Positions 1-11,879 of a stretch of 64,000 nucleotides of DNA are shown here, in pieces. Position 1 is the stretch's first letter. Every line of letters starts with the position of its first letter. The stretch lies in NCBI RefSeq assembly GCF_020509005.1, contig NC_063020.1, positions 1,426,001 to 1,490,000 on the forward strand, in the 5' to 3' direction. Under the pieces are notes generated by a model that worked only from the letters and a program-made list of their open reading frames with translations, did not search any database and was not told where the DNA came from. The DNA comes from Fulvia fulva (Eukaryota; Ascomycota; Dothideomycetes; Mycosphaerellales; Mycosphaerellaceae). The translations under genes and the position numbers were made by a program.

Positions 1-2083
1 CCTCCTTACTGATGGAGCCAACTTCTCGATTGATGCAGCGGACTACTCGGAGGCGAATGTAAGTTGAAGGCCCTTCTGGATCGGCCATCAAGTTGCTAAA
101 GTTGTCCCTACAGGTCGGTATTGCTGGTGGTGAGCTTGTCGATGGTTCTTTCACAGCTCAGAGGATGAGTGATATGATTGTTGAAGCACTGTCCATCCAG
201 CGAGGTGGACGCGCTTCCCGGATGGACAGGCGATGGGTGATGATAGGTTCCATGTTGATGTATGAGCATTTGGTCTTTCGATAGCATTGTAAGGAGTACT
301 CCGTTTCATGTTTGATCCAGCAGTGTTGCGAAAGGGTCACACCGTGGTGCCTTTATCTGAACTGTACGCCCAGAGTACACTCGTAAGTGTTTGTGTGGGC
401 CTGCTGGCGTGTGACAACGTGTGGGTACGTATATACGTACCTCTTCACGCGGCACTGGTGGGTTACCGAATACGGTATGCGTCCGGTAGGGCTTCTCAGG
501 AAGTCGTGTACCTATCGTCCCACCAGCTGCATGATGTCCAGATCCTGATGTCTAGCAGTTCAGTAGTTTCGACGTATGCATGACCTGTGCTTATAAATAA
601 TCCAAAGCGTCGAGGTCAGGTTCATCAGGAGGGTTGGGATATGCCTTCATGTATCGTGGCAAGTCTCCTTGATCGTCGCCGGCCGCGGCTCGGGGCTGAG
701 GTCAGAGCCATCAGCCTGAGCTTTCTCCGCAGATAAAGCTTGCAGATCCCATAGGTGCACATGATAGGTACACATGATGTACCCACAGACAGCTGCAGCG
801 GAGGATACGCCTGAGCTGGAAGATAGTTGATGTCGTTGAGCGACCTCATGCAGCGGGTCGTGTACATGAGTCGGTACTGAAGTCATCCCCGCCCTCCACA
901 TGCCTATACAGAGCCTGATGTACCAGCCTCACGCTGTGGATCCCCAACTATGGTCTTATCAGCATGATACGAGTAGCGTAAAAGCCTCACACTGCTTGCA
1001 CGAACGCAGCGCCGTCTGCTTTTGGTGGCTTCCATTTTCATCGTTTGCTCCGATCGTCAATACAACTTCCTGTGCATTGTCTCCGACTGACATTGAGGAC
1101 CTTTTTCTCTCCTAGAGCTGGAACTGCTTTTTGGTGTCTGGTCCTGGCACTGGTTGATGTAGCGGTCTGGATCCTGCTGTCTTGAAAGAGACGTGGCCCA
1201 AAACGCATTCCCGACGTGCTCGGACCTCGAAATCTGAGACCCGACGCTAGACCTATATACAGAGCTCGGACCAGGGTCTGAGATCACGAGGCGCTGGGTA
1301 GAAGCAGGGCCTGCCCTGCGTTCGCGGTCTACAGCCGTCAACATGCACACACACGGCATCCCTCCGAATTGCATCCACAATTTTCTGCTTGTGTTGGTCT
1401 CACAGAGACTCGAAGATGCGGTATGCTTCGACTAATGGAAATCTGATAGTCAGACAGGGGCAGATACTTCATCTGTGCATGCTTCTCCGGCCGGGGTCAT
1501 TGCTGATCTCGAAATGCTTATATCTTCTGGAACGATGCAACGTGAGATACCCAGTTTCCCTTTGATGAGTTGCCTTTCGGCCATATCATGGCACTGTGTA
1601 GCGGTGAATCCTCTCGTCGCTACCCTCATGTCGTAAATGTAGCATGGTACATTCGACATGCGCTTGGCCATGGTCGAGCCTCTATCCTGAGCTTCCATGT
1701 CCCGGGCGTGACCAAACATCGACGTCTGGCTGACAAGACCGAATTGGCGTATGAAGACGGCCTTGACTCCCGTAGACCTGGACCACTAATTCTCCAGTAC
1801 TGACATCCGACAATCGAGTGACCAACAGATGACGGATCCTCATCCAGAAGGCGGGTCGATGATTCACCACTGAGAGATCACTGTGTATCGCAAAGCGTGC
1901 TGATGCCACGCAGGCCGCTTTGGAATGGGTATCATTTCAGCCACTATCCACTGTTCCATATGCAGCCTCGAAGCCATTGTGACGCGGCTTCACGTCACGC
2001 TTGCAAGCTCAATGCTGCTTCTGACTTCACACTCATACCGCGAGTATCACGTTCTCCAACTACTTCGCACGCTCAGCACACGC
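1..2083. other. Gene-poor left edge, no supported gene
   Basis: Only short overlapping open frames on both strands were found, none longer than about 107 codons and none with a recognisable domain. A minus-strand frame around 1450-1909 reads fairly smoothly but has no family match I can name. The stretch may hold regulatory DNA or decayed sequence; I see no repeat, RNA gene or transposon end in it. Confidence 0.4.
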
Positions 2084-2916
2084 TCAACCACCTTTGCGCG
2101 GCCCAGTCGGTGTCGCTGCTTTACGTTCCCTCTCCTCTTTCTCCTTTAGCTTCCTCTTCTCGCCCTCGACAATTTTCTTGATTCTCGCCGTTTCGGCTTG
2201 CTTCTCAGCGCCGCCCTTGATGTCGTTGACTTCGTAGGGTGGGTGAACTATGGCGATGTCGTTGACTACGATCTGTTGGCTGTGCCATCGGACCTGCATG
2301 TTGCTGTGGATTGTTAGTGGGGGTCCACCATCGCGGTATCGACCAGTATATACTCACATCCTCTTCAAGGCATCAAACAGTGCCTGACCTTCCTTCGACA
2401 CGCCCCTTCCTCTGTTTTCCTCTTGCTCCTTGAGCTGCGCAACGCGAGTTTCTTCGCGCTTTTGCAGCTGTCTTGGATCGATCGGTCCGATCGCTGACGC
2501 TGCGCTTGTGAAGCTGGCGTCTCCTGCTGCTCCTCCTGGTGCGAGATCAACGATCTGGAAGTTACGGATGGTCGATGACGGTATGATGTGGTAATCGCCA
2601 ACTTGTGCTGCGCAATTGGCGGATGCTGCTCGCGTGTTGATGGCGACGATGTTCAATATCGGGTCGGCGGTATACAGCGTGCCCTCGTAGGTTTGTGAAT
2701 GGGGAGCGGTAGTGATCTTGACTCTGGTGTTCTGTCTTAGTATGCTGCCCTCACTCTACATGCTGTCGCCTGGACGACATGCGCAACCACTCACCTCGCT
2801 CCGATGACCTTCCCCAGCGACTCGAACGGATCCTGGAGAGGCTGCATCGCTGGGCTGCCTCCAGACTTTGGTGTCGCAACCTTTCCCGCAACGCTATTGC
2901 GTTTGGTGTCTGCCAT
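2084..2916 (-). CDS. LSM12-like protein with anticodon-binding (AD) domain
   Basis: Three-exon gene. Exon 1 starts at the ATG at 2916 and runs to 2795, followed by a GTGAGT donor. Exon 2 runs from about 2735/2731 to 2358, exon 3 from 2303 to the stop at 2084. The first half has an Sm-like fold signature (residues reading VKITTAPHSQTYEGTLYTAD, then PILNIVAINT). The second half is an AD-like region (FDALKRM, then a WHSQQIVVND segment) ending in a Lys/Glu-rich tail. This order matches LSM12, a cytosolic RNA-associated protein; yeast Lsm12 associates with the Pbp1/ataxin-2 complex. The acceptor of intron 1 is ambiguous by 4 nt; the AAG acceptor keeps the frame. Family assignment is by pattern recognition; the role is inferred from the family. 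Confidence 0.72.
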
Positions 2917-3863
2917 CATACTGTCTCCTCGCTTCTACTCTCTGGAAGCAACGACCAGTCGATCTCACTGCCGTCGCCTCTGGTCGTGCCTTCCTAAGGC
3001 CTTCAACAGCGCAGTGCCGTTCCCTTAAAGCGGAGCTACCACATATGGTCCTCCCTCACGACCCCTCGTCAACGCGCCGCTCCTGGCCAAAGGAGCGTCA
3101 AAGTACGTGTATTGAACGAGAGTGGAGAACGCAAAGCACAGCGCAGTAACGAATCAGCGCTGTATGACCCGTGCAAGTGGTATGTTGTGCATCAAGTCGG
3201 GCCAAGATTCACTTCAAGCTCGCAAGTGTCGCGCTGGAAAGCACGAGCCAGCCGTTCGGCGCGAAGCGGAAAGCTTGTGAACCAGCTTAGCGGGCAAATC
3301 GGAAACATGGCCGAAGATATATATATATATTCGATGGCGACGGCAATTTTGAACGTGGAAATATAGCTGCTGGGGTTCGATGTGCTTGAACACGAATGTG
3401 TCAGCCGGAAGTAGTTGACTTACCTGCCTGAGGCATAACAAGTTTAGTCATCTAGTGTTGAGGTAGTATGCCAGGTAAACATATGGGACGATAATAATAT
3501 GCTTTGTGATGGGGTGAACAATCTACAAAGCTTACGTGTGGCTTCAATGACCTATAAGATAATATGGTGGTGCATTTTGATTACTTAGGATGTCTTCGTG
3601 AGGAGATAGTCAGCCAGTTGGTCAACCCATGGCCTTTGTTCCAATATACCACAGTCCACATGCACAGGTCAGTGCCGACCACACGGGAAAGATCAACCCC
3701 AGTAACAAGACCGCGCGACGATGCGCTACAGGAGTGTAATTTGATCAAAGAATAGACCACACATCACAGTAGTCAGTCGCAAGTACCTGAGTGGTGGTGC
3801 TTCTAGGAGCTGCACCAAGACTTCTATAGAGACAACATCACCGATTGCACAAGAACAACGACC
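2917..3863. other. Intergenic region
   Basis: No supported gene. It contains a short AT run (about 3317-3330, TATATATATA) and otherwise unstructured sequence between the LSM12-like start and the 3' end of the beta-lactamase-like gene. Confidence 0.5.
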
Positions 3864-5735
3864 TCAGAACATAGCTATTTGGTCCATAAAGACTCTCTGC
3901 GATATACATAGTTTACTCGCATTCTCTCGCGTCCTGTCCAGTCTCTCCCGCACAGCCTTCAACTCCAACCTCTCAGCCCTCCCATCATCATCCACCTCAA
4001 ACACCATGTGACCCAACGGCACGCTCGCATACGTGAAATCATCAACGTCAAGCCACGACGGACACTTCCCATAAAACTGCGCGGTAGGCGTTGGAGGCGC
4101 CAGTGCTTGATATACTCCAGTGAACCCGACATTCTTCCCCTTGTAAAGATGGTTCGGCACCAGCCTCATATCCACGCCGTTGCTAGCATCGAACTGCCCA
4201 AAGACAGTGGCCATGAAGTCTATATCGTTGACGATATACTCTGTCACCTTCAGCGCTGGCCACTCATCGACTTCGATCCTGACGGTTGTGTTGGAGGTGG
4301 ATGAGGTGTAATGGCCTGCGAAGTTCCTCCTCGCCTGGTTCTTGGCGCACTCTTCCAGCACCGGCAGGAACATATTGGTGAGTACGTTTGACAACTTGTC
4401 CTTGACCTTGCCCGTCTCATTGACTGATGCGGTAAGCAGACTGAAACCAAAGTTGTAGCTAGGAATAAGGAACAAGACTGAAGTGTAATCACCCCAGTAA
4501 CCCGCTTTCGTGAAGAGATCAACTGTATGACCACCGACTTTCTGTCGATAGATCTCCCAGCCACGGCCTACGCTTTGGTCCAGGCTTTCGAGATGCGAGG
4601 TCACGGAGAACCAGCGTCGTGTCGTGGCCTTGGGCACCAAGGTACTGTTCAAGATAGATTTGCCGATGGCCGCAAGGTCGTTCGTGGTCGAGAAGGCGCC
4701 AGCTGCTGCATTGATAGGCCCGAAGTCATTATTCCACTGAGATACTTGCTCGTCGCCATTTGGAATGACCGAGTTCTTCGTGATTTTACTGGGCTGCTTG
4801 AATGTCGTTTCTCTCAAGCCAAGAGGCTGCACCAAGCTCGAATTAAAGAGGTCATCCAGTGTAGCACCAGTCAGATTCTCCAGCGCAAGCCCTATAAGTG
4901 CATAGTCCTGATTGCTGTACAAAGGCGTATACCCGGAGGGGAAACTCGCCGCAAGAGTCTTGACTCCCTGAAGGTACTGCTTCGGGTCGCATTTCTGGTA
5001 TACTTCTTTGGCCGTGAGGTAGCCGCACTTTGGATCATCGCTTGCCGAAATATTGATGCCGTTTGCAGGGTTGTTCACAGACGTTTTCGAGGTGAGCTTC
5101 GGCATGAGAGAGGTGACGTAGTCAGTCAAAGCAACGTCGTTCAACCCGTAGTCACGCGAAATGCCAGCAAGGTACATAGCCATGTCGTTGATCGTTATCT
5201 CGCTCCAGTCTGGGGTGATATAGTCTTGCTCTGTGTCATCGGAAGCCGCCAGCTGGGGTATGAAGTCTGTGATGGGGTCGTTCCAGCGTCTGTCGCCATC
5301 CTTGATGAGCCAGAGATAAAGCGTCAAGATTTTCGTTATGCTTGCGAGCCTGTAGATAGAGTCCGCATCGGCCTTGGTCGTGCCTTTGTGGCTGTTCGCG
5401 ACGCCGGGATCAGTGTGATGGAACTCATAGACGAGACCATCATCGCTCGTGCTGAACATGCCCAGCGAGAACGTCGTGCCATTGTATGGACTTTCTGTTA
5501 AATTGGCCCTGATGGCGTCTTCAAGTTGTTTGATGGCGTCCAGAAATACATTCTCGCTCGCCAGCGCAGTCGGTGCCGGACACTGGTGCGCCTGTATTGG
5601 ACATATTTGAAGGCTTTGGTCAGTGACTTTGGTGCTGACAAAAGGTAAGCAGACAATGCCCAGCGCCGTAAGCAGCAACATCATTGCAGCCACAACAAAA
5701 TATGAACTCTTATCGATGTAGTCGATTGTTGGCAA
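3864..5735 (-). CDS. Membrane-anchored beta-lactamase-related serine hydrolase
   Basis: Single 623-residue open frame with good start context. Residues about 12-33 are strongly hydrophobic (signal anchor), followed by a Cys-containing linker and several N-glycosylation sequons, so the catalytic part is probably outside the cell or in the secretory lumen. The class C beta-lactamase/PBP fold is shown by three motifs. These are the nucleophile S132-I-T-K135 in YRLASITKILT, the Y273-S-N275 triad in PLYSNQDYAL, and a KAG-type third motif in LFTKAGYWGDYTS. The C-terminal roughly 150 residues form a separate beta-rich part seen in long fungal members of this family. Substrate cannot be told from sequence; fungal relatives include esterases, peptidases and lactone hydrolases. 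A 324-codon antisense frame is a shadow. Confidence 0.85.
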   Translation of the reverse strand: MPTIDYIDKSSYFVVAAMMLLLTALGIVCLPFVSTKVTDQSLQICPIQAHQCPAPTALASENVFLDAIKQLEDAIRANLTESPYNGTTFSLGMFSTSDDGLVYEFHHTDPGVANSHKGTTKADADSIYRLASITKILTLYLWLIKDGDRRWNDPITDFIPQLAASDDTEQDYITPDWSEITINDMAMYLAGISRDYGLNDVALTDYVTSLMPKLTSKTSVNNPANGINISASDDPKCGYLTAKEVYQKCDPKQYLQGVKTLAASFPSGYTPLYSNQDYALIGLALENLTGATLDDLFNSSLVQPLGLRETTFKQPSKITKNSVIPNGDEQVSQWNNDFGPINAAAGAFSTTNDLAAIGKSILNSTLVPKATTRRWFSVTSHLESLDQSVGRGWEIYRQKVGGHTVDLFTKAGYWGDYTSVLFLIPSYNFGFSLLTASVNETGKVKDKLSNVLTNMFLPVLEECAKNQARRNFAGHYTSSTSNTTVRIEVDEWPALKVTEYIVNDIDFMATVFGQFDASNGVDMRLVPNHLYKGKNVGFTGVYQALAPPTPTAQFYGKCPSWLDVDDFTYASVPLGHMVFEVDDDGRAERLELKAVRERLDRTRENASKLCISQRVFMDQIAMF

Positions 5736-6543
5736 GATAAGACGTCGCCAGGTGGCGCCATGCAGACATCATGAATTGGAGATGTGCATACATATGTCGT
5801 GAGTCGCTGGTAGTAAGATTAATGGTGAGGCAATGGGTACTGGATCTATCTGATCGATCTGATATTTGTCGGGTGTTTCTGCTTTCTGATCTGCCGTGGG
5901 TCCGCTGTCAAGGAACCGTGGCGTGCCTGGTAGGATAGCCTGGCTGATTTTCGTGGGCTGCCATACGAGGCGAGATAGGATGTGAGCAGTGGGTGCATCC
6001 GTCTCATAGATTCCATCTCAGGCTCCCAGCACGTCGAAATAGCAAGGTGCTGGAACGAGAAGGCAGTGAGACTGTGAGGGTTGCGCTCGGGTAGTCTCCA
6101 TCGCACCTTATCTTCCAGCTTTATGTCGGCTACTACGCGGTACATTCTTCGATAGATGCTGCATCGTGACCTGTACTCTGTTGCTTGCGGACGTGGTGAT
6201 GGCAAATATCGTAGGTTACTCCAAGCCCGTTGCGTCTGTAAGAGGGTGGAATTGCTTCGCGTAGCTGCGTGTTGTGCAACAACGGCTGGCAGGACTGGCA
6301 CTTGATAGCCGTGTGACGACGTTCGCTGATCGGACGCGCTTTGCGGTCAGAGCATGAGTCTCAGCACAAGGTGAGGTTGGAAGAGCAAATGATGAAAAGA
6401 ACCGACGCGTGAATGTGGATCACGACAGACGTCACTACATCCAATGCTCTGCCACCAACACCAATTTCAATGCTTCATGTATGTACAGACCTGTGCTTCC
6501 CATATCATCAATGTCATCAAGGAACCTCCCGGCGCCGTGCAAG
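5736..6543. other. Intergenic region
   Basis: Lies between the start of the beta-lactamase-like gene and the 3' end of the first Zn2Cys6 regulator. A 151-codon minus-strand frame (5846-6301) has no recognisable motif and is not called. No repeat was noticed. Confidence 0.45.
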
Positions 6544-9320
6544 TCAGCAACTGACACCACCAATGCCACCATTCATCTGCATGTCGAGATCGTGTAAGAA
6601 GCCGAAATTGGGGTCCGTCGCGGTGCCCAAGTATGACCACTCTGCATACGTCTGCGGGATGGGACCATACGCATAGTCTTGCCAGGCCTCGCTTGGCTCG
6701 TTCTTGTCGCGATCCTCGTCGGCTACGCCCTTGAGGACAATGTCGTGCACGGACTCGGGACAGATCAGGATGGCAGGATCTAAGCCGGCCATCTCCCAGG
6801 CTCTATTGTTGTGTTAGCCAGCACAGCAGCATCAACAGCGCGATCCGATACATACCTGTCTCTCGCTCTTCGCAAGAACCTCCAAGCCTGCGCGCCGCCG
6901 CTATGTAATGGTCTAGGATCTGGAGCACCGTCTTCCGATGAAGTGATGCCGCAGTCATCAGAGCCAATGCACTTATAGATGGCCAGGTCGACAAGCTTCC
7001 TCGTCTCCACTGCCTCCGGGTCGTGAGGGTGATCTTCCAGATCGGAGATGAGAGCCATGATACTATGCAACGGCTGGTGTTGACCCGGCCAGCACCAATG
7101 CCACGGCTGGAAGTCACGACGTTCAGCCAGTCGCAAGAAGCGGTGGACATACTCCCTGCAGTAGACAATCACACTGTGCCATCTAGTCAGTGTCAGCGAG
7201 GGGTAGGGATGTGAGGGATCTACGTACTTTGGTTCTTTCTTCCGAAGCGCGCCAAGGAGATCGTGCCGTCTCATGGGGCCATACATGACCGAGTATGGCT
7301 TCGCAGCCCAGAGCGCGAACAGCATCTTTGCGAACTGCGCCAGAGCTGCGTTGGACTCTGTATGGCGAATAGCATCGATGTCGCTGCCATCGTACGTCTG
7401 CGGGTTGGTGCTGTGCAGTTCTTCGATGGAACTGATCTGCTCTCTGCGGCAATCCATATCGGCGTTGATGTCGTGGGTAATCTCGAGGATGCAGTCAAGG
7501 TCTCTTTCGGACAGTAAGCTGCTATGAAGTAAGTGCAGAATCTCGTTGCCCTTCTTGTAAAAAGCAAAGCGACCTCCAATGAAGATGCCCAGAATGGACT
7601 TGTTCGCATTGCCATGCGCCTCAAAGTCATCTCGGATGGAGGCTGCGCTAAGCTCACTGACCGGCTGGACGTTGTATAGTCTGCAGTCTAGTATCGGAGG
7701 CAAGCCTGATGCAAACGCGACCTGGGCATCGATGGACACGATCGACCACCATACCTGCCGCCGAACGTGAACGTCGACTGGCGAGAAGTGTCCGAAAGTG
7801 GTGGGCTCCTTGTGCAGCCCTAGCATCTGAGCAACCCTGGCAGCCACTCCAATGAAAGAGCAGCAGGTAAGAGGTTGTTCCTCGCGCAGCCAAGTGGAAT
7901 CGACGATGATGAAAGCCGACAAGGACTGTAACGAAGGCGACTGTGGAAACTCCGACAGACGAATCGCCCTAACCGCACGCCTATACAGCCTCGACACCAA
8001 TGTCTCCCGACTCAGGTCTCCGAACACAGTCGATAAGCGATACCTCGGACAGACGACCGATCCAGCAAAAAGCACCGCCGCCATCAGCGCCAGGAAGTGC
8101 ACGCTCAGCACATAATTTGGATCCCTCGTATCAAGCCTACACACCACCACATCAGCATCCATCCATACCGCTAGCGACCTCGCAACAGCAACAATACATA
8201 CCAATGCTGAAACTTCCTGACCTGCACCAAAAAGCTCGGCCCGTGAAACAGACTCCTCTTCGCATGGAAACCTCCCATATAACTCCAAATCAACACCTCG
8301 CTCTGCTCCTTCGTCGGCAAGCCCGCCAGGATCTCCTCAATCGACGGCGCTTGCGGGGCAAGCAGAGTATTGTCCTGCGGCGTCCATGCTGGAATGTTGG
8401 GAAAGAGGTCGCCGTACAATTCTCGTTCGCGCTCGGGGGTCTCGGCGGGGGAGGTCTCGTAGGAGGCAGTGGTGGAGGGGTAGCGGGGGGAGGTGAGGGG
8501 TGGGGACGTTGGGAATGTTTGGCCTATGGGACCGCGGAGGGTTTCGCGGGTGTAGCCTCGTTGGTCGCGGAGGAGGTCGTTGATGGCGGCGACCTATAGG
8601 GGTGGGGGTGGTCAGTGGTGAGGACGAATGGGGGTCAGAATGGATGTTGGTGATGTTACCTCTTGACTGATAAGGGCAAAGTGCGCGCTGGAGATGTAAT
8701 GACCCTTGGTGTGAGGTCCGACGTAAAGATGTCCAGTATCTCGACTTGGCGTGGTGCTATCTCTGGCCGAAGGCGGTTCGATGGTAGGCACAGTCTTGAC
8801 ACCATTGTCATGTGGTTCGCCTGCACAGCGATGATGAGCTCAATTGCGATTCGTCTCGACCCCAACTGGATCATCAGTGCAGTACACTTACTAGTCGGCG
8901 TGGTCTGAGAAAGTTGTGTTTCAGCAGCCTGACGGGTAAGATCATACAACCGACTGGCTCGACTCGCCAGGGAAGGCGTTTCATCTGTTTACCGAGTGGC
9001 GACATCAGCTGAAAAGTGCATAGGCCACCAGGTAGGTATTCGCCACTGCGGCATATGGTAGCATACCTATCACGGTGATCGAAGCCGGCGGCGAGCGCAC
9101 TGCCGCATAAGAGCACTCCATGCTCGCTCGGGCGCATCTTCCACATATCGGTCTCGCCTACATCGCTCCAGAATCAGCTTTATTCGTCCTGGTTCCTATC
9201 GCTCAAGCGGCGACATTTTTCCATATTCACCTTGTCGCAACCCACTTTCCTCCTTCCGCAAGGCACACACGACCTCGGCGCGCGAGGTCGTGAAGACTTG
9301 GAGACTTTCGGAGACGACAT
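6544..9320 (-). CDS. Zn2Cys6 transcription factor with fungal-specific middle domain
   Basis: Multi-exon gene rebuilt from splice signals. Exon 1 starts at the ATG at 9320 and stops at 9231, in the middle of the zinc cluster. Exon 2 (9157-9067) completes it. Joined, the cluster is C-x2-C-x6-C-x6-C-x2-C-x6-C (CVPC...CDK / ARPICGRCARASMEC), a canonical Gal4-type DNA-binding domain. Further small exons (about 8950-8600) lead to a segment ending YVGPHTKGHYISSAHF, typical just before the PF04082 domain. The long exon 6.8-8.1 kb carries that domain (e.g. LREEQPLTCCSFIGVAARVA, VRRQVWWSIVSID). The last exon joins at an RDR/AWEM junction and ends at 6544. One predicted intron (about 40 nt near 8980) is unusually short, so that junction is least certain. 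Nuclear regulator; targets unknown. Confidence 0.78.
9268..9292. repeat. 10-bp inverted repeat inside zinc-cluster exon
   Basis: CACGACCTCG and CGAGGTCGTG are perfect inverted arms separated by 5 nt (GCGCG). They lie within the coding exon that gives the Arg/Pro-rich lead-in to the zinc cluster of the downstream regulator. The GC-rich codon run may explain it by chance. Confidence 0.5.
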
Positions 9321-9421
9321 GAAAGGTAGCTAGCAGCACTACTGCGTAGTGACACTACGAGAGGCGGCCTTGCGATCCAGCACCATAGGGTTACGCAACA
9401 CGCAAAAAGAAGCGTCTTCAC

Positions 9422-9439
9422 GTGTCTTCTAGAAGACAC
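9422..9439. promoter_or_regulatory. Perfect 18-bp palindrome upstream of a Zn2Cys6 regulator
   Basis: GTGTCTTCTAGAAGACAC is its own reverse complement. It sits about 100 bp upstream of the ATG at 9320, in the 348-bp gap between two tandem Zn2Cys6 genes, and overlaps a CACGTG E-box at its 5' side. Dimeric Zn2Cys6 proteins bind inverted half-sites, so this is a candidate (auto)regulatory operator. That role is inference. Confidence 0.4.
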
Positions 9440-9668
9440 CTAGAAGAAAGGGAAAAAGCGAACTCTGAGCGTGCAGTACGTCGCCTTGACCGCCAGCCGT
9501 GTACAGGAGATACGGCCCGCAAAGTATGTACAAGAGGCAAGTGACACAATGGGGTGAGAGTCTTTCGAATCTCGCAATCCGGCAGGCGCAAGGTAAGGCA
9601 GCGAGAGCACAGCACAGAAGCTTTGAACTTGCAGCCAGGGTATCTCACTTTCCAAGGGTATATCCATG

Positions 9669-10784
9669 TCAACTTTGCACTCCAGAGTCTGTCGCCGCCA
9701 CGATGTCTCCACGCTGCTCGATCGACTCTAAATCCAAACCCATACTCCTCCCATCGTGCGGAGCTGCAGCGAGATAACCAACTCCTGAACCCCCACCCCC
9801 ACCACCACCACCTCCCCCGTTCTCGACCCCGTTCCAACTCCAATGCCGTGCTGCTCGGTCGTGGTCAAAATTACTATCGTCTGGGGTAAACATTTGTGGC
9901 GGACTTTGCTGGTGGCTTGCAGCTCTGCTCAGGTCGAGCGACGATGCACCTGGACTCATCCGACTGCTGTGAGGTGGCCATGACATTGGTGCCATAAGGC
10001 CAGACTGTAAGCCAAGATTAGGCGATGGTGCATGTGATGTCGCAGGGTGAGATGGCATTGTGTGTGACTGGCTGACAAGTATGTGTGGTGCAGGAGGTGC
10101 ACATTCGTAGGGACTGTATTGCATGGATGCAAAGCTCCTCGGTAGTTGCATCAGGATCCTAGAGCCATTCATAGATTCCTGCCCCGGTGCTGCGTGGAAG
10201 AACAGTCCTGGATGAGTTGGCGATCTTGGACCTGGGTCGAAATGATGCTGCATCCGATTTCGACATGCGGTTTCATAGTCTGGTGGTATTTGTTCGGCGG
10301 CTGCCATGATGCGACCGTTGGATCGTCTGTTCATACTGATGGGATGTTCGACATGCACAGCATGCTGATGCTCGAGCCGCAGACCTCTCAGCGCGGTGAG
10401 CAGGTCTTGTGCCTGGAGCTTTTCGGGCAATGGCGGTACAGTCTTGATGTGCGACTCTTTCAACAGGCGGTACATCGTTAACAGGCCCGACGACAGCTGT
10501 TCCTGTTGTTCTTCGAGGTATTCCACGTATTCGCGTGGATATGGTACGGTGTAGTGCCAGTCGCTGTGAAGAGCTCAGCATGATGATTCAAAGGTCCAGC
10601 AGGCTGAAAGTACTGACCTGAAGTAGCAGGCACTGTGACTGTCTTTGCAGCGTTGGCAAGGATTGCCGCCATCACAGGTCCTTTTCTTTGCTCGACATCT
10701 GACACAGGCCTTTTCGGCTCGACCTTTCAGTGTTCTTCGTACTTTGTCGAGCTGGCCTTCTTGGTCTAGAGAATCCCGCTTCAT
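9669..10784 (-). CDS. Zn2Cys6 regulator without the fungal-specific middle domain
   Basis: Two exons. Exon 1 starts at 10784 and encodes a Gal4-type cluster C-x2-C-x6-C-x5-C-x2-C-x6-C (KACVRCRAKKRTC, NPCQRCKDSHSAC). A donor follows TGCTACTTCAG|GTCAGT near 10618. Exon 2 begins SDWHYTVPYPREYVEYLEEQ, a dimerisation-type helix directly after the finger, and runs to the stop at 9669. The rest (about 280 residues) is low complexity, rich in Pro, Ser, His and Met, with a run of ten glycines near residue 310. No PF04082 domain is visible. The layout resembles the short Fcr1-like class of fungal regulators; that assignment is tentative. It lies head-to-tail with the next Zn2Cys6 gene. Confidence 0.75.
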
Positions 10785-11380
10785 GCTATGGAAGTGTAGG
10801 GAACGTCAATATGCATTCAGCAGTGGGCGGTATCTTCTTGTAGCAAGTGATCAACGGTGGTGACACAAAGTTCACAGAGTATCTGATGGTTTCAACCAAG
10901 TCCTGACACTTCATCATAGCTGGTGGCCGCATGGCGCTTATTTGAGAGACACCCCATCAACGTGGTGCCGCAATTACAGTAGACCATCAGCGCTGGGCAG
11001 TGAGTATTTGATGTCGACTCGTCGGGCCCGAGGGTGGTCTCGTTCGTCTCGTCCGATGAGCCAATCTATGGTTCACGATCTATAGGAATGTCGGACTGCC
11101 CTCGAGATCAAGGTTTCTTCGGCCTTGGATCCGGGGCAGCAGATCCTGGTCTTGGAACTCTTCGCGAGCCTTGGAAGTTGCGTATCTGGTGACGTTCGCG
11201 AGCTAGAAGCCTCGTGGAAGGTCGCTATCCCAGGCATGCCGGGTTCTGCACGCACATCCACGTGTTGCCCTGCGTTATACCGTGGTAAAGCGGATGGAAT
11301 TGCCAGTCACTGCGGCCGTGACGATGGTGGAACGAGAAGTACCCGGATGTTGCAAGACAAGAATTGGCGAAACCGGCCCT

Positions 11381-11879
11381 TCATGACCGGGCCCGGATAT
11401 TGCTCTCTCTCAAAGTCCTTTCGGGCTGATAAAAGGTTCGTTGTGCATTCATTGCGAAGTCATCCAGACTTGCAAAGCATCCGGTGTGGACCGTGTGGTC
11501 GGCCGAGATTCCGATGAGCGTCTCCGGATCGCGAGCCAGGATGTTCACCACCCGAGCAGGCTCGCAGTTGCGGTCACTTGCCCGGCAAGTCGCCGATAAA
11601 ACATACACTCGACTTTCTGCCTCCGGTTCAAGCACAATGGTTGTGACAGCACGTGCATCGAACGTCAGGCGGATGTAGTATGGCAGCCGTGCCACACCCG
11701 GGGTATGCAGCCTTTGGAGAGCGGATCATCAGTTAGTGAACACAGCTAAGCGTTGCCCAACGATCCTGCTCGGGGCCGAAATTTTCAGGTGGATGTTCGG
11801 GCTGTAGATCGTCGTTGACGAATCTGGGAGCGGTTTCCGAGTTACTGACCGCCCAGGACCCCAGTCGTCTTAGGGCCAT
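11381..11879 (-). CDS. Possible small hypothetical protein (two open segments)
   Basis: A 54-codon frame starting at the ATG at 11879 (MALRRLGSWAVSN...) is followed, after a short gap with an ACTAAC branch-like site and an AAAG acceptor near 11708, by an open segment that includes LPYYIRLTFDARAVTTIVLE and ends at 11381. Both segments have coding-like composition on the same strand. I could not find a donor that joins them cleanly in frame with an intron longer than about 32 nt, so the model may be wrong or the gene may be broken. No signal peptide and no family recognised. Confidence 0.25.

Noticed and set aside
4527..5501. 324-codon plus-strand open frame
   Set aside because: Antisense to the clear beta-lactamase-like gene, with no motif of its own; a shadow of biased codon use.
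5846..6301. 151-codon minus-strand frame
   Set aside because: No conserved motif, poor composition and no splice-linked continuation; treated as intergenic.
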